Of a stretch of DNA of 64,000 nucleotides, positions 44,848 to 55,417 are shown in pieces. The translations under genes and the position numbers were made by a program. The notes beneath the pieces were generated by a model. The model saw nothing but the letters and a program-made list of their open reading frames with translations, did no database searches and was not told the DNA's origin. Origin of the DNA: Mycolicibacterium fortuitum subsp. fortuitum (lineage in GTDB: Bacteria; Actinomycetota; Actinomycetes; Mycobacteriales; Mycobacteriaceae); assembly GCF_022179545.1 (NCBI RefSeq), contig NZ_AP025518.1, positions 2,666,001-2,730,000 of the forward strand, read 5' to 3'. Numbering within the stretch: the first letter of the stretch is position 1; each line of letters starts with the position of its first letter.

Positions 44848-45936
44848 TCACTCCTGGGTGTCGGGCCCCATGGTCGGGGTGGGGAAGTGCGCATAGGTGG
44901 CGCGGTTGCCGCCTTCGGCCTTGGACTGGCGCATCGCGGTGTCGGCCAGTGCCACGAGGGCGTCGACGATCTGCTGGGTGGGCAGCTCGGTCAGTGGGCG
45001 CAACTGGCTGCAGGCCGTGCCGATGCTCGCCGTCAGGCGCATGGGCGTGGTGGTCAGAGCCATGCGGATCCGGTTTACCAGTGGTGACGGATCGTTGGTC
45101 TTGAACACGTCGGCGATCAGGAACTCGCTGTCGGACACGTGCGCCAGCGGAACCTTGTGGCGCACGGTTTCGCGGATCGCCTGGGCCACCGCGACGCGTG
45201 CGTGCAGCGTGCTGTGGCTCCCGTCCATGTCGCTGAGCAGGGCCATGTCATCGATGCCGACGGCTACGACGACCAGGTACTGGTCGTCGTGGCGGCTGTG
45301 CGACCCCAGCATGGTGGCGGTGTGCATGTCGAACGCCTCGCGGTTGAGCAGGCCGGTCAGCGGGTCGATCTCGCTGGGGTGCTGGATGCGGTCGGGTTCG
45401 ATCAACTCGACGGCCATCCGACACAGCGCCGACGTACCCAGGATCACCAGCAGCGCGACCAGCGCTCCGGCGATGCCGAGCCAGGCGTCGACCAACGCCA
45501 CCCGGAATCCGAGGAAGCCCACCACCGCTGCGGAGGCCAGCCAGGTCAGGTGCAGTACCCGTCGACTGTGCAGGAACGCCGTATAGGCGGTGATCAGGCT
45601 CAGCGCGCTGGAACCCATGAGGCCGACGACCGGGTCCACCAGCAGGATGCAGGTTGCCGCGATACAGGCCGTCCCGATGCACACGACGATCCAGGACTGG
45701 GTCCGGCTGGGCCACTGTCGGCGCCACCACCACTGCGCCAGGATCAGACCGCCGACGCTGACGCCCACCGCCACATACTGAAGGCCGCCGTGCGGTCCTT
45801 TCGGGCTCGTCAACACCAGCAGCGGAATCAGGCTCAAGCCGACGATCGTTGCCCCGATCGTGCGTTGCATCCGAGTGCGCTTGCCCTGCGCAGCGAGCAG
45901 GGCGGTACGCGCGTAATAGTGATCGAATGGACTCAA
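44848..45936 (-). CDS. Membrane protein with degenerate GGDEF domain
   Basis: The 362-residue protein has five or six N-terminal membrane segments (for example TIGATIVGLSLIPLLVL, VVCIGTACIAATCILLV, LGIAGALVALLVILGT) and a C-terminal diguanylate-cyclase fold. DPLTGLLNREAF, the entry motif, is intact. The active-site loop reads SDSEF instead of GGDEF, and the metal-binding Asp motif is altered (GIDDMALLSD). It is probably catalytically inactive or acts as a nucleotide sensor. The start is a TTG at 45936; an ATG at 45870 is possible. Confidence 0.8.
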   Translation of the reverse strand: MSPFDHYYARTALLAAQGKRTRMQRTIGATIVGLSLIPLLVLTSPKGPHGGLQYVAVGVSVGGLILAQWWWRRQWPSRTQSWIVVCIGTACIAATCILLVDPVVGLMGSSALSLITAYTAFLHSRRVLHLTWLASAAVVGFLGFRVALVDAWLGIAGALVALLVILGTSALCRMAVELIEPDRIQHPSEIDPLTGLLNREAFDMHTATMLGSHSRHDDQYLVVVAVGIDDMALLSDMDGSHSTLHARVAVAQAIRETVRHKVPLAHVSDSEFLIADVFKTNDPSPLVNRIRMALTTTPMRLTASIGTACSQLRPLTELPTQQIVDALVALADTAMRQSKAEGGNRATYAHFPTPTMGPDTQE

Positions 45937-46124
45937 CCAGCACCCCGGAGTAATCGACTTCGCCTACACCTTACGTAATCATGAGGGTCGCAGTTTTGTC
46001 GCCGGTTTGAGGCGCTGCCACGGACTTCATCGGTATTTGCTCGACCGCCCCACCTGTTAGCGTTACCCGCAGGTGTGCCGGGAAGTCTGGTCGGCGTTCG
46101 ATGCATGCTGACCACAGGAGCCCG

Positions 46125-47417
46125 ATGAGTAACCGCCGTCACCAGACCACCCGACGTCTGCTCGCCCGCGGGTCCTGGCCGGAGTGGCAGCGGGTCTCGG
46201 ACCTGCTGCGTACCGAGACGGTCGGTGGGGCGTTGCTGCTGGCGGCCGCGGGCGCGGCTCTGGTCTGGGCCAACTCCCCATGGTCGAGCGGCTACCACAG
46301 GCTGTCGGAGTTCGTCGTCGGTCCGCAGTCGCTTCACCTGAACCTGAGCCTTTCGGCCTGGGCTGCCGATGGACTGCTGGCGGTGTTCTTTTTCGTGGTG
46401 GGTGTGGAGCTCAAGCGTGAATTCGTCGCGGGCGACCTGCGTGATCCGGCCCGTGCCGCGCTGCCCATCGCCGCGGCCGTGGGCGGCATGGTGGTGCCTG
46501 CGGCGATCTTCGTCGGGATCAACATGTTCTCGGGTCATCCGGAGAACCTCGGCGGCTGGGCGGTGCCGATCGCCACCGACATCGCTTTCGCGTTGGCGGT
46601 GCTGGCGGTGGTGTCCACCCACCTGCCTGCGGCGCTGCGGATCTTCCTGCTCACGCTGGCGGTGGTCGACGATCTGTTGGCCATCACGGTGATCGCCGTC
46701 TTCTTCACCGATCACGTGGCGCTCGGGCCGCTGGCCGCCGCGCTGATCCCGATCGCGTTGTACGCGTTTGCTGTGCAGCGGGGCGTGCGCCAGTGGTGGA
46801 TCCTGATGCCGCCTGCCATCGTGGCCTGGGCGCTCGTCCATGCCAGTGGTGTGCACGCCACGGTCGCCGGGGTGGTGCTCGGGTTCACCGTTCCGGTACT
46901 GGGCCGCCACGCGTCGGCCAAACACTTCGAGCACCTCGTTCGCCCGCTGTCGGCTGGGTTCGCCGTGCCCGTCTTCGCGTTCTTCGCCGCGGGTGTGACG
47001 GTGGGCGGCTGGTCGGGCTTCGCCGAGGCCCTGTCACACCCCGTGACGATCGGGGTGATCGCCGGCCTGGTACTCGGCAAGCCCATCGGGGTGCTGGGTA
47101 CGACGTACCTGTTGGCCCGTTTCACGCACGCGAGCCTCGACGAGGACCTGGCCTGGCGTGACGTGCTCGGCGTCGCGATGCTGGCCGGGATCGGTTTCAC
47201 GGTGTCGCTGCTCATCGGTGAACTGGCCTTCGGACACTCCACCGTGGCCGATGACGACGTGAAGATCGCCGTGGTCACCGGGTCGGTGGTGGCAGGCCTG
47301 CTGGCGTCGGCGGTCCTGGTGTCGCGTAACGCCGCGTATCGCCGCATTCACCAGCTGGAAACCGTCGATGCCGACCATGACGGTGTGCCCGACGTCTATC
47401 AGCCTCGGCAGGACTGA
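46125..47417 (+). CDS. nhaA: Na+/H+ antiporter NhaA
   Basis: The 430-residue protein has about twelve membrane segments. NhaA hallmarks are present: ELKREFVAGDLRDP after the third segment, ATDIAFALAVLAVV with the conserved Asp, VVDDLLAI with the paired ion-binding Asp residues, and AGIGFTVSLLIGELAF near the C-terminus. It exports Na+ in exchange for protons. ATG 46125 follows CAGGAG. The C-terminus has a short Asp-rich tail (DADHDGVPDVYQP) resembling a calcium-loop. Confidence 0.95.
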   Translation: MSNRRHQTTRRLLARGSWPEWQRVSDLLRTETVGGALLLAAAGAALVWANSPWSSGYHRLSEFVVGPQSLHLNLSLSAWAADGLLAVFFFVVGVELKREFVAGDLRDPARAALPIAAAVGGMVVPAAIFVGINMFSGHPENLGGWAVPIATDIAFALAVLAVVSTHLPAALRIFLLTLAVVDDLLAITVIAVFFTDHVALGPLAAALIPIALYAFAVQRGVRQWWILMPPAIVAWALVHASGVHATVAGVVLGFTVPVLGRHASAKHFEHLVRPLSAGFAVPVFAFFAAGVTVGGWSGFAEALSHPVTIGVIAGLVLGKPIGVLGTTYLLARFTHASLDEDLAWRDVLGVAMLAGIGFTVSLLIGELAFGHSTVADDDVKIAVVTGSVVAGLLASAVLVSRNAAYRRIHQLETVDADHDGVPDVYQPRQD

Positions 47418-47432
47418 CCTCTGGTCCGTGCG

Positions 47433-47438
47433 TACACT
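47433..47438 (+). promoter_or_regulatory. -10 element of dxs, leaderless start predicted
   Basis: TACACT ends 6 nt before the ATG at 47445, with no ribosome site between. Transcription would begin at the A of the start codon. Confidence 0.6.
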
Positions 47439-47444
47439 GGCGGA

Positions 47445-49358
47445 ATGCTTGAACAGGTCCGCGGTCCCGCTGATCTGCAGCACCTGTCACAGTCCCAGTT
47501 GACTGATTTGGCACAGGAAATCCGTCAGTTCCTGATCCACAAGGTCGCTGCAACCGGCGGACATCTTGGCCCCAACCTGGGTGTCGTAGAACTCACCCTG
47601 GCGCTGCATCGTGTGTTCGATTCCCCGCACGATCCGATCATCTTCGACACCGGCCATCAGGCCTACGTCCACAAGATGCTGACCGGACGCGCACAGGATT
47701 TCGACACCCTGCGGAGCAAGGACGGCCTGTCGGGATATCCGTCGCGCAGCGAGAGCGAGCACGACTGGGTGGAGTCCAGCCATGCCAGCACCGCGCTGTC
47801 CTACGCCGATGGCCTGGCCAAGGCCTTCGAGTTGACCGGGCACCGTAACCGTCACGTGGTGGCGGTCGTCGGTGACGGCGCCTTGACCGGCGGCATGTGC
47901 TGGGAGGCGCTCAACAACATCGCGACCGGTGGTCGCCCGGTCGTCATCGTCGTAAACGACAACGGCCGCAGCTACGCGCCCACCATCGGCGGCTTCGCCG
48001 ATCATCTCGCCGGTCTGCGGTTGCAGCCGGGCTACGAGCGGATCCTGGAGGAGGGCCGTAAGGCGGTCCGCGGCCTGCCGGTCGTCGGCGAGTTCTGCTA
48101 CCAGTGCATGCACAGCATCAAGGCCGGCATCAAGGATGCGATCGCCCCGCAGGTGATGTTCACCGACCTGGGCATCAAGTACGTCGGTCCGATCGACGGT
48201 CACGACGAGCATGCGGTGGAGAACGCGCTGCGCAATGCCCGCGGGTTCAAGGCCCCGGTGATCGTGCACGTGGTGACCCGCAAGGGCATGGGCTACGCCC
48301 ACGCCGAGAACGACGAGGCCGATCAGATGCACGCCTGCGGCGTCATCGACCCGGAGACGGGCCTGCCGACCAAGGCGTCGGCACCGGGCTGGACATCGGT
48401 CTTCTCCGACGAGCTGGTCAAGATCGGCACCAAGCGGCGTGACGTCGTGGCCATCACCGCGGCCATGCCGGGGCCGACGGGTCTGACGGCATTCCGGGAC
48501 CGGTTCCCGGACAGGTTCTTCGACGTCGGTATCGCCGAGCAGCACGCCATGACCTCGGCGGCAGGTCTGGCCATGGGCGGCCTGCATCCGGTCGTGGCGA
48601 TCTACTCCACGTTCCTCAACCGCGCGTTCGACCAGCTGATGATGGATGTGGCGCTGCACAAGCTGCCCGTCACCATGGTGCTCGACCGGGCCGGCGTCAC
48701 CGGACCGGACGGGGCCAGCCACAACGGGGTCTGGGATCTGTCGATCCTCGGCATCATCCCGGGCATCCGGGTCGCCGCGCCCCGTGACGGCGCCACCCTG
48801 CGCGAGGAACTCGGTGAGGCGTTGGCGGTCAACGACGGCCCGACTGCACTCCGGTTCCCCAAAGGTGATGTGGGTGAAGACATTCCGGCGCTTCACCGGC
48901 GCGGTGGTGTCGATGTGCTCGCCGTCCCGGCAGAGGGTCTGACCGACGACGTGCTGCTGGTAGCGGTGGGATCGTTCGCATCGATGGCTCTGGCCGTCGC
49001 CGAGCGGCTGCGCAATCAGGGGATCGGTGTCACCGTGGTGGATCCACGCTGGGTGCTGCCGGTTCCGGAAGCTCTCGGCGAGCTGGCCCGTGGTCACAAG
49101 CTCGTGGTCACCGTCGAGGACAACGGCGTGCACGGAGGCATCGGCTCCTCGGTGTCAGCGGCGCTGCGGCACGCCGAGATCGACGTTCCGTGCCGGGATC
49201 TCGGTGTCCCGCAGGTTTTCCAGGAGCACGCCTCGCGTGGGGAGGTGCTCGCCGCCGTCGGTCTGACCGACCAGCACATCGCCCGCCAGATCACGGGCTG
49301 GATCGCCGCGATCGGTGCACCGGTGGGGGAGCAGGAAGTCAGCCACCAGGTCGACTAG
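47445..49358 (+). CDS. dxs: 1-deoxy-D-xylulose-5-phosphate synthase
   Basis: A 637-residue thiamine-diphosphate enzyme: [16 protein letters not shown], the diphosphate motif [16 protein letters not shown] (about 143-158), the catalytic DVGIAEQHA in the second domain and a C-terminal transketolase domain. It joins pyruvate and glyceraldehyde 3-phosphate at the start of the MEP isoprenoid pathway. Length and position match Rv2682c (dxs1). The ATG is predicted to be at the mRNA 5' end. Confidence 0.97.
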   Translation: MLEQVRGPADLQHLSQSQLTDLAQEIRQFLIHKVAATGGHLGPNLGVVELTLALHRVFDSPHDPIIFDTGHQAYVHKMLTGRAQDFDTLRSKDGLSGYPSRSESEHDWVESSHASTALSYADGLAKAFELTGHRNRHVVAVVGDGALTGGMCWEALNNIATGGRPVVIVVNDNGRSYAPTIGGFADHLAGLRLQPGYERILEEGRKAVRGLPVVGEFCYQCMHSIKAGIKDAIAPQVMFTDLGIKYVGPIDGHDEHAVENALRNARGFKAPVIVHVVTRKGMGYAHAENDEADQMHACGVIDPETGLPTKASAPGWTSVFSDELVKIGTKRRDVVAITAAMPGPTGLTAFRDRFPDRFFDVGIAEQHAMTSAAGLAMGGLHPVVAIYSTFLNRAFDQLMMDVALHKLPVTMVLDRAGVTGPDGASHNGVWDLSILGIIPGIRVAAPRDGATLREELGEALAVNDGPTALRFPKGDVGEDIPALHRRGGVDVLAVPAEGLTDDVLLVAVGSFASMALAVAERLRNQGIGVTVVDPRWVLPVPEALGELARGHKLVVTVEDNGVHGGIGSSVSAALRHAEIDVPCRDLGVPQVFQEHASRGEVLAAVGLTDQHIARQITGWIAAIGAPVGEQEVSHQVD

Positions 49359-49362
49359 CCCT

Positions 49363-49368
49363 TAGGCT
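49363..49368 (+). promoter_or_regulatory. -10 element of the hydrolase at 49375, leaderless start predicted
   Basis: TAGGCT ends 6 nt before ATG 49375; no ribosome site is present. Confidence 0.5.
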
Positions 49369-49374
49369 GCGGAC

Positions 49375-50274
49375 ATGGACGCCGAACTGCAGAGCTGGAA
49401 GGACGCCGGGCAGTTCTTCGACTACCTGGGCTTCGACATCTTCTACCGGGTAGCCGGAAACGGACCGAATCTTCTTCTCATCCATGGCTATCCGTTCAAC
49501 TCGTGGGACTGGTCGCTGATCTGGCCCGCGTTGACCCAGCGGTTCACCGTCATCGCGCCGGACATGATCGGCATGGGGTTCTCCGACAAGCCGGTCGCCT
49601 ACGGGTACACGGTGCCCGATCACGCCGACATGCACGAGGCACTGCTGGCGCACCTGGGAGTCGGCAGCGCCCACATCCTGGCTCACGATCTCGGTGATTC
49701 CGTGGGCCAGGAACTGTTGGCCCGCCATCGGTTCGGCGACCGGTCCTACGGTGCACTGGAGATCGAGTCGATCACCTGGCTCAACGGCGGGTTGTTCAAC
49801 GAGGCCTACACGCCACGGCTGCTGCAGAAGGCGATGTCGCGAACCCCGTTGGGCGACATCATGAGTCCGCTACAGGGCAGCCGGCTGTCCCGGCGGCTCG
49901 TCGAGCCCACCATCCGGGAGATGTTCGGGGCCGATACCAAACCGTCGCAGGAGCTGATGGAGAAGTTCCACCAGATCCTGGAGTACAACGACGGCAAACG
50001 GGTGATCCACAAAGTCGGCCGATTCGTCAACGACCGCTACACGTACCGCAATCGGTGGGTGCGGGCCATGCGGGAGACCGACGTGTCGATGCGGCTGATC
50101 GACGGGCCGTCGGACCCGAACTCAGGACGGCACATGGCGCAGCGGTATCTCGAGGTGATTCCCGACCCCGATGTCGTGATGCTCGCCGACGACATCGCGC
50201 ACTGGCCACAGATCGAGGATCCGCAGGGGGTGCTACGGCATTTCCTGGCCCACATCGATCGGGTGAAGGGGTGA
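49375..50274 (+). CDS. Alpha/beta hydrolase with Asp nucleophile (epoxide hydrolase/MEST-like)
   Basis: A 299-residue hydrolase with oxyanion LLIHGYPFNSWDW, an elbow HDLGDSVGQ that carries Asp instead of Ser, and His in DDIAHWPQIEDP. Asp nucleophiles occur in epoxide hydrolases and haloalkane dehalogenases. The Trp that follows the nucleophile in dehalogenases is Leu here, so dehalogenation is unlikely; the sequence resembles the mesoderm-specific-transcript (MEST) group. It is an insertion relative to M. tuberculosis, between dxs and the RNase D gene. Confidence 0.85.
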   Translation: MDAELQSWKDAGQFFDYLGFDIFYRVAGNGPNLLLIHGYPFNSWDWSLIWPALTQRFTVIAPDMIGMGFSDKPVAYGYTVPDHADMHEALLAHLGVGSAHILAHDLGDSVGQELLARHRFGDRSYGALEIESITWLNGGLFNEAYTPRLLQKAMSRTPLGDIMSPLQGSRLSRRLVEPTIREMFGADTKPSQELMEKFHQILEYNDGKRVIHKVGRFVNDRYTYRNRWVRAMRETDVSMRLIDGPSDPNSGRHMAQRYLEVIPDPDVVMLADDIAHWPQIEDPQGVLRHFLAHIDRVKG

Positions 50275-50286
50275 GCGGCGGCCAGG

Positions 50287-51552
50287 TCAGTCCGCGCTGA
50301 GTGCTGCGGTCAGCACCGGCACCGTCAGCTCCCGTTGCCACGGACGGACGTTGGCCTCGACGAGGAATTCCTCCACTGCGGTGGCCACGTCGCGCACCGG
50401 ACGCCAGTCCCAGCACAGCCGGCGCACCACTTCGGGGGTGATGAGATTCTCGGCAGGAACCGAGACTCGCTGCGACAGTTCGGCAAGACCGGCCCGGGCA
50501 GCTTCCAGGCGGGCCGCGGCCTCCGGCTTGCGCCTGGCCCACCGTGCCGCCGGCGGTGGGCCGCTCTGGGCCTCGTTGGCCTCGGGCGGATCGTTGTTGT
50601 CCCTCGCCCGCGCCAGCGCGTCCAGCCAGATCTTTGCGCTCTTGCGCTGTTTGGAGCCGCCGAAGACGGGCAACGCGATCAGTTCCTCGACCGTCTTGGG
50701 ATCGGTCGTGGCGGCGTTGATGATCGCGGAGTCGGGCAGGATCCGTCCGGGCGCGATGTCGCGGCCGCGGGCGATCGTGTCGCGGGTGGTCCACAGCTCG
50801 CGGACCGCGGCCAGCGCCTGCGGGTTGCGGACCTTGTGGATCCCGGAGGTGCGCCGCCAGCGGTCGCGCCGGGTCGGTTGTGCGACGTAGGTGCGCAGAT
50901 ACTCGAATTCCTGTGCTGCCCAGTCGGTTTTGCCCTGCTCTTCGAGGACCGCGGCGACGGCGTGGCGCAGTTCCAGCAGCACCTCGACATCGAGGGCGGC
51001 GTAGTTGAGCCATTCCGGCGGCAGCGGGCGCTTGGACCAGTCGGCTGCCCCGTGGCCTTTCATCAGCTGCAGGCCGAGCAGCCGCTGGACCATCGCGGCC
51101 AGGTTGACCCGTTCGAAGCCGGCCAGCCGGCCCGCCAGTTCGGTGTCATAGAGCTTGCCCGGCCGCAGGCCGATCTCCGACAGGCACGGCAAGTCCTGAT
51201 CGGCGGCGTGCAGCACCCATTCGTCGGTGGCCAGGGCATCGGCCACGGGCGCCATCGCGTCGATGGGGGAGCCGCCGTGGTTGACCGGGTCGATCAGCGC
51301 GGTGCCCGAACCCGCACGCCGGATCTGCACCAGGTACGCGCGGTTGGAGTAACGGAAGCCCGAAGCACGTTCGGCATCGATCGCGAATGGGCCGCTACCC
51401 TTGGCCAGAGATGTTGCCGCAGAGGAGATTTCCCCGGCAGTGACACAAACCTCGGGCACTCCTTCGGCCGGCGAGAGCAACGGGGTTGCTTCGGTCTCGA
51501 CGGCCTCGGTAGCTTCTGGGTCTGCGGAGACTTGGGGGTCTTCGTCCATCAT
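50287..51552 (-). CDS. Ribonuclease D-like 3'-5' exonuclease (Rv2681 type)
   Basis: A 421-residue protein with a DEDD-type exonuclease domain: FAIDAERASG (Asp59, Glu61), LHAADQDLPCL and the third motif NYAALDVEVLLELR with Tyr and Asp. An HRDC domain follows (RDTIARGRDIAPGRILPDSA). It trims RNA 3' ends, such as tRNA precursors. The gene begins one base after the DUF3000 stop, so the two are probably co-transcribed. The N-terminus has about 45 acidic residues beyond the domain. Confidence 0.92.
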   Translation of the reverse strand: MMDEDPQVSADPEATEAVETEATPLLSPAEGVPEVCVTAGEISSAATSLAKGSGPFAIDAERASGFRYSNRAYLVQIRRAGSGTALIDPVNHGGSPIDAMAPVADALATDEWVLHAADQDLPCLSEIGLRPGKLYDTELAGRLAGFERVNLAAMVQRLLGLQLMKGHGAADWSKRPLPPEWLNYAALDVEVLLELRHAVAAVLEEQGKTDWAAQEFEYLRTYVAQPTRRDRWRRTSGIHKVRNPQALAAVRELWTTRDTIARGRDIAPGRILPDSAIINAATTDPKTVEELIALPVFGGSKQRKSAKIWLDALARARDNNDPPEANEAQSGPPPAARWARRKPEAAARLEAARAGLAELSQRVSVPAENLITPEVVRRLCWDWRPVRDVATAVEEFLVEANVRPWQRELTVPVLTAALSAD

Positions 51553-51553
51553 G

Positions 51554-52135
51554 TCAAGCGCGGGTACGGGAACTCAGGTCGGTGACACCGGCCGGCGGCA
51601 ATCCGGCGGCGTGCTCGAGAACTTCGCAGAATGCCTCCACGTGCGGGCCCAACTCCAGATCGGTGGCGGTCCAGGACGCGCGCAGCTCGAGTTGGTGCGC
51701 CCGGGGCGGGCCGGAGATGTCGCCGTAGCGCACCGAGGTGGTGGCGGTGACGGTGCCGCCCAGGGCGGTGACGTGCTCGGCCCGCGTTTCCAGGGCGTCC
51801 ACCAGCCAGCTCCAGGCCACTTCGGGCAGGAGTGGGTCGACAGCCTCGCTGGAGTCCAGGTCGGCCTGGATGTAGGCGACGAGACGCATGGTGCCGTCCC
51901 AGGCCTCCGCGCCGTCGGGGTCGTGCAGCAGGATCAACCGCCCGAAGGCGTCGCCCTCGGAACGCTCCGGGACCACCGTCGTCTCGGGATGGCGAACCTC
52001 GGCGCCCAGCGCATAGCTGTACGGCGCCAGCCGCTGGGGCGGTCGTATCGGACCCAGCTCGATTTCCGGCCGCACGGTGGTGGCGCTCATCGCCGCCACC
52101 GCCGTCCGGAACTGGGCCGGTTCGGCAGAGGTCAC
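51554..52135 (-). CDS. DUF3000 protein (Rv2680 type)
   Basis: A 193-residue soluble protein with conserved segments ELGPIRPPQRLAPYSYALGA, GRLILLHDPDGAEAWDGTMR and a long beta-rich C-terminal part (RYGDISGPPRAHQLELRASW). It matches DUF3000, unknown in function, and is always found upstream of the RNase D gene in mycobacteria. The GTG at 52135 starts VTSAEPAQFRTAV. It diverges from hemE over 111 bp. Confidence 0.85.
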   Translation of the reverse strand: MTSAEPAQFRTAVAAMSATTVRPEIELGPIRPPQRLAPYSYALGAEVRHPETTVVPERSEGDAFGRLILLHDPDGAEAWDGTMRLVAYIQADLDSSEAVDPLLPEVAWSWLVDALETRAEHVTALGGTVTATTSVRYGDISGPPRAHQLELRASWTATDLELGPHVEAFCEVLEHAAGLPPAGVTDLSSRTRA

Positions 52136-52246
52136 GGCATTTGACGCTAGCCGATAAGGCCAGCACGGTACGCAGGCGCGCCGGAGTGAGGCAGTCACGA
52201 ACCGGCAACGGCCCCCGTCAGGCCGCTCATGGCACCATAGGAGCCG

Positions 52247-53308
52247 ATGAGTACCCGCCGGGAGCTGCCCGAATCCCCCTACCTCGCCGCCGCCAGCGGC
52301 CGCACCCCGCGCCGTGTGCCGGTGTGGTTCATGCGGCAGGCCGGCCGGTCGTTGCCGGAATACCGCGCGCTGCGCGCCCAGCACCGCATGCTCGAAGCCT
52401 GCTTCGACCCGGAACTGGTCTGCGAGATCACCCTGCAGCCGGTGCGCAGGCACGGCGTGGATGCCGCGATCCTGTTCTCCGACATCGTGGTGCCGCTGAA
52501 GGCCGCCGGGATCGGGTTGGACATCGTGCCCGACGTGGGTCCGGTGATCGAACACCCGATCCGCACCTCAGCCGATGTCGAAGGCATGAAACCGCTTGAT
52601 CCGGAGCAGGTCTCGGCGGTGACCGACGCCGTCTCGATGCTGGTGCGCGAGCTCGGCGAAGTGCCGTTGATCGGTTTCGCGGGTGCCCCGTTCACGCTGG
52701 CCTCCTACCTGGTGGAAGGCGGGCCGAGCCGTCACCACGAGCGCACCAAGGCGATGATGCTGGGCGAGCCGGCGACCTGGCATGCGTTGATGGCCTCGCT
52801 GACCGATCTGACCATCGCCTTCCTGCAGGCCCAGGTCGATGCCGGGGTGGACGCGCTGCAGGTGTTCGACTCCTGGGCCGGCACGTTGTCGCTGGCCGAC
52901 TACCGCAGCTACGTGCTTCCGCACACCACCCGGGTGTTCGCCACCATGGCTGCGGCCGGTGTACCGATGACGCATTTCGGTGTCGGCACCGCTGAGCTGC
53001 TGGGCGCGATGTCGGAGGCGCTGGGATCCGCGCCGGCCACCATGGTCGGGGTGGACTGGCGCACCTCGCTGGTGGACGCCGCGGGCCGGGTCAAGCCGGG
53101 CACCGCGCTGCAGGGCAACCTGGATCCGGTGGTGTTGCTGGCGGGCTGGCCGGTGGCCGAGGTCGCGGTGCGCCGAGTCGTGGAGGACGGGCGGGCCGCG
53201 GTGGCCGCCGGCGCGGCCGGTCACGTCTTCAACCTCGGCCACGGTGTGCTGCCGGCGACCGACCCCGGCATCATCACCGAGGCGGTGACTCTGGTGCACT
53301 CATTGTGA
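52247..53308 (+). CDS. hemE: Uroporphyrinogen decarboxylase
   Basis: A 353-residue enzyme with the N-terminal [19 protein letters not shown] (substrate-binding Arg residues), [17 protein letters not shown] with the catalytic Asp, [17 protein letters not shown] and GVDWRTSL, ending in FNLGHGVLP. It converts uroporphyrinogen III to coproporphyrinogen III. It is followed by hemY with a four-base overlap and then chdC, which is the coproporphyrin-dependent haem branch used by actinobacteria. Confidence 0.97.
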   Translation: MSTRRELPESPYLAAASGRTPRRVPVWFMRQAGRSLPEYRALRAQHRMLEACFDPELVCEITLQPVRRHGVDAAILFSDIVVPLKAAGIGLDIVPDVGPVIEHPIRTSADVEGMKPLDPEQVSAVTDAVSMLVRELGEVPLIGFAGAPFTLASYLVEGGPSRHHERTKAMMLGEPATWHALMASLTDLTIAFLQAQVDAGVDALQVFDSWAGTLSLADYRSYVLPHTTRVFATMAAAGVPMTHFGVGTAELLGAMSEALGSAPATMVGVDWRTSLVDAAGRVKPGTALQGNLDPVVLLAGWPVAEVAVRRVVEDGRAAVAAGAAGHVFNLGHGVLPATDPGIITEAVTLVHSL

Positions 53309-54660
53309 GTGCTTCCTATTGCGTTGTCGGCGGCGGTATTTCAGGGCTCGTCGCGGCGTACCGGTTGAGGCTGGCGGCGGGTCCGCGGGCCGTCATCACA
53401 ATGCTCGATCCGGCTGACCGGCTGGGTGGCGTGCTGCGCACCGAACGGGTCGGTGGGCAGCCGTTCGACGTCGGCGCAGAGGCATTCATCGTGCGCAGGC
53501 CCGAGATGCTGGATCTTCTCGACGAGCTGGGCCTGGCCGGGCGCAGGCTCAGCCCCACCGGTACCCGCCCGCTGATCTACAGCGGTGCCCGGCTGCACCA
53601 ATTGCCGCAGGGCACTGTCCAGGGAATTCCGGCACAGGCGTCGTCGCTGCTCGGACTCGTCGACGACGAGACGGTGGCGCGCATCCACGACGAGCGCGCC
53701 CGGCCACTGGACTGGACCCCGGGCGCTGATCCGTCGGTCGCAGACCTGGTCGGCGACCGATTCGGCCCGCAGGTGGTGACCCGGTCGGTCGATCCGCTGT
53801 TGACCGGCGTCTATGCCGGGTCAGCAGCCACGATCGGTTTGCGTTCGGCGGTGCCGTCGGTGGCCGCCGCGCTGGACCGCGGTGCGCGCAGCCTTACCGA
53901 GGCGGTGCGTGAGGTGCTGCCGCCGCCGTCCAACGCGCCGGTGTTCGGCGCTGTCGACGGCGGCTACACGGTGCTGCTCGATGAGTTGCGCCGCCGGGCC
54001 GACGTGCGATGGGCTCAGGTCACTGCGGTGCGCGTCGAGCGTCGTGGACAGGGCTGGTCGGTGCTCGACGACGAGGGCGTGAGTTGGTACGCCGACGGGG
54101 TGCTGCTGGCCGTTCCGGCGCCGCATCTGCCCGCGCTGATCGAACACATCGCCCCGCGCAGCGCGGCAGCAGCCCGGCGAATCCGGGTGGCCTCGGCTGC
54201 GGTGGTGGCTCTGGCGCTGCCGGGCGGCACGCCGTTGCCGCAGCAATCCGGGGTGCTCGTGGCCGCGGGGGAACGACTCAATGCCAAGGCGATCACGATG
54301 TCCTCGCGCAAGTGGGGCCGCCGCGGCAACGTCGAGATGGTGCGGCTGTCCTTCGGTCGTTATGGCGACGACATGGCCCGCAGCACAGGGGACGAAGATC
54401 TGCTCACCTGGTCTGCGCGCGACCTGAGCACCTTGTTCGGCGTCACCGTGGATCCGGTGGACAGCCACGTGCACCGCTGGATCGACGCGATGCCGCAGTA
54501 CGGGCCCGGCCACGGCGAGCTGGTCGCCGAGTTGCGCGCCGGGCTACCCCGGACCCTTGCGGTGGCGGGCGGTTATCTCGACGGGATCGGTGTCCCGGCG
54601 TGTGTGGGCACCGCCACGCGGGCGGCCACGGAACTGGTGTACGGCGGCGTGGCACGATAG
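53305..54660 (+). CDS. hemY: Coproporphyrinogen/protoporphyrinogen oxidase HemY (CgoX type)
   Basis: A 451-residue FAD protein. [16 protein letters not shown] is the dinucleotide site, [13 protein letters not shown] the second flavin contact, and [18 protein letters not shown] and the C-terminal [20 protein letters not shown] complete the family pattern. In actinobacteria this enzyme oxidises coproporphyrinogen III to coproporphyrin III. The GTG overlaps hemE by four bases and chdC follows after 4 bp, so the three form one operon. Confidence 0.95.
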   Translation: MSASYCVVGGGISGLVAAYRLRLAAGPRAVITMLDPADRLGGVLRTERVGGQPFDVGAEAFIVRRPEMLDLLDELGLAGRRLSPTGTRPLIYSGARLHQLPQGTVQGIPAQASSLLGLVDDETVARIHDERARPLDWTPGADPSVADLVGDRFGPQVVTRSVDPLLTGVYAGSAATIGLRSAVPSVAAALDRGARSLTEAVREVLPPPSNAPVFGAVDGGYTVLLDELRRRADVRWAQVTAVRVERRGQGWSVLDDEGVSWYADGVLLAVPAPHLPALIEHIAPRSAAAARRIRVASAAVVALALPGGTPLPQQSGVLVAAGERLNAKAITMSSRKWGRRGNVEMVRLSFGRYGDDMARSTGDEDLLTWSARDLSTLFGVTVDPVDSHVHRWIDAMPQYGPGHGELVAELRAGLPRTLAVAGGYLDGIGVPACVGTATRAATELVYGGVAR

Positions 54661-54664
54661 GCGC

Positions 54665-55360
54665 ATGGCCAAGCTCGACTACGACGAACTCAACTCCACG
54701 ATCCGCTACCTGATGTTCTCGGTGTTCGCGGTGAGCCCCGGGGAGCTCGGCGAAGAACGTACCCAGGTGACCGACGAGGCGGCGGCGTTCTTCAAGACCG
54801 CCGAAGAGCGTGGAGTGGTCGTGCGAGGTTTGTACGACGTGGCCGGACTGCGGGCCGACGCCGATTTCATGGTCTGGACCCACGCCGACAACATCGAGGC
54901 GCTGCAGGCCACGTACTCGGACTTCCGGCGCACCACTGCGCTGGGCCGCATCAGCGACCCGGTGTGGAGCAGCGTGGCGCTGCATCGCCCGGCCGAGTTC
55001 AACAAGAGCCATGTTCCGGCCTTCATCGCCGGTGAGGATCCGGGCGACTACATCTGCGTGTATCCGTTCGTCCGGTCCTACGAGTGGTACTTGCTTCCCG
55101 ACGAGGAGCGTCGCCGCATGCTGAGCGAGCACGGCATGGCCGCCCGCGGCTACAAGGACGTGCGGGCCAACACGGTGCCGGCGTTCGCGCTCGGCGACTA
55201 CGAGTGGATCCTGGCTTTCGAGGCTCCCGAACTTCACCGCATCGTCGACCTGATGCGCGATCTGCGGGCCACCGACGCGCGTCGTCATACCCGCGAGGAG
55301 ACACCGTTCTTCACCGGCCCGCGGGTCAGCGTCGAAGACCTGGTCGCCAAACTGCCCTAG
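54665..55360 (+). CDS. chdC: Coproheme decarboxylase
   Basis: A 231-residue protein of the chlorite-dismutase-like fold (formerly HemQ). The [18 protein letters not shown] segment carries the catalytic Tyr133, and His156 in the following EHG motif is a candidate haem ligand. ChdC removes two propionate carboxyls from coproheme to make haem b, the last step of the coproporphyrin route. Start ATG 54665 is four bases after the hemY stop. It matches Rv2676c. Confidence 0.95.
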   Translation: MAKLDYDELNSTIRYLMFSVFAVSPGELGEERTQVTDEAAAFFKTAEERGVVVRGLYDVAGLRADADFMVWTHADNIEALQATYSDFRRTTALGRISDPVWSSVALHRPAEFNKSHVPAFIAGEDPGDYICVYPFVRSYEWYLLPDEERRRMLSEHGMAARGYKDVRANTVPAFALGDYEWILAFEAPELHRIVDLMRDLRATDARRHTREETPFFTGPRVSVEDLVAKLP

Positions 55361-55404
55361 TTCGCTTCGCCGGGGAGTTGACCTGGACTTTTAGTTAGTG
55401 GGTC

Positions 55405-55410
55405 TACCCT
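55405..55410 (+). promoter_or_regulatory. -10 element of the methyltransferase at 55418, leaderless start predicted
   Basis: TACCCT ends 7 nt before ATG 55418; the spacer CGCGGGC is not a good ribosome site. Confidence 0.5.
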
Positions 55411-55417
55411 CGCGGGC

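Noticed and set aside
47487..49133. Long open frame (548 codons) antisense to dxs
   Set aside because: It lies fully opposite a clear dxs gene in a GC-rich genome, where the complementary frame stays open by codon bias. The translation has no recognisable domain.
49375..50274. Naming the hydrolase a haloalkane dehalogenase
   Set aside because: The nucleophile is Asp as in that family, but the halide-binding Trp next to it is absent (HDLGDS), so only a general epoxide-hydrolase/MEST-like call is supported.
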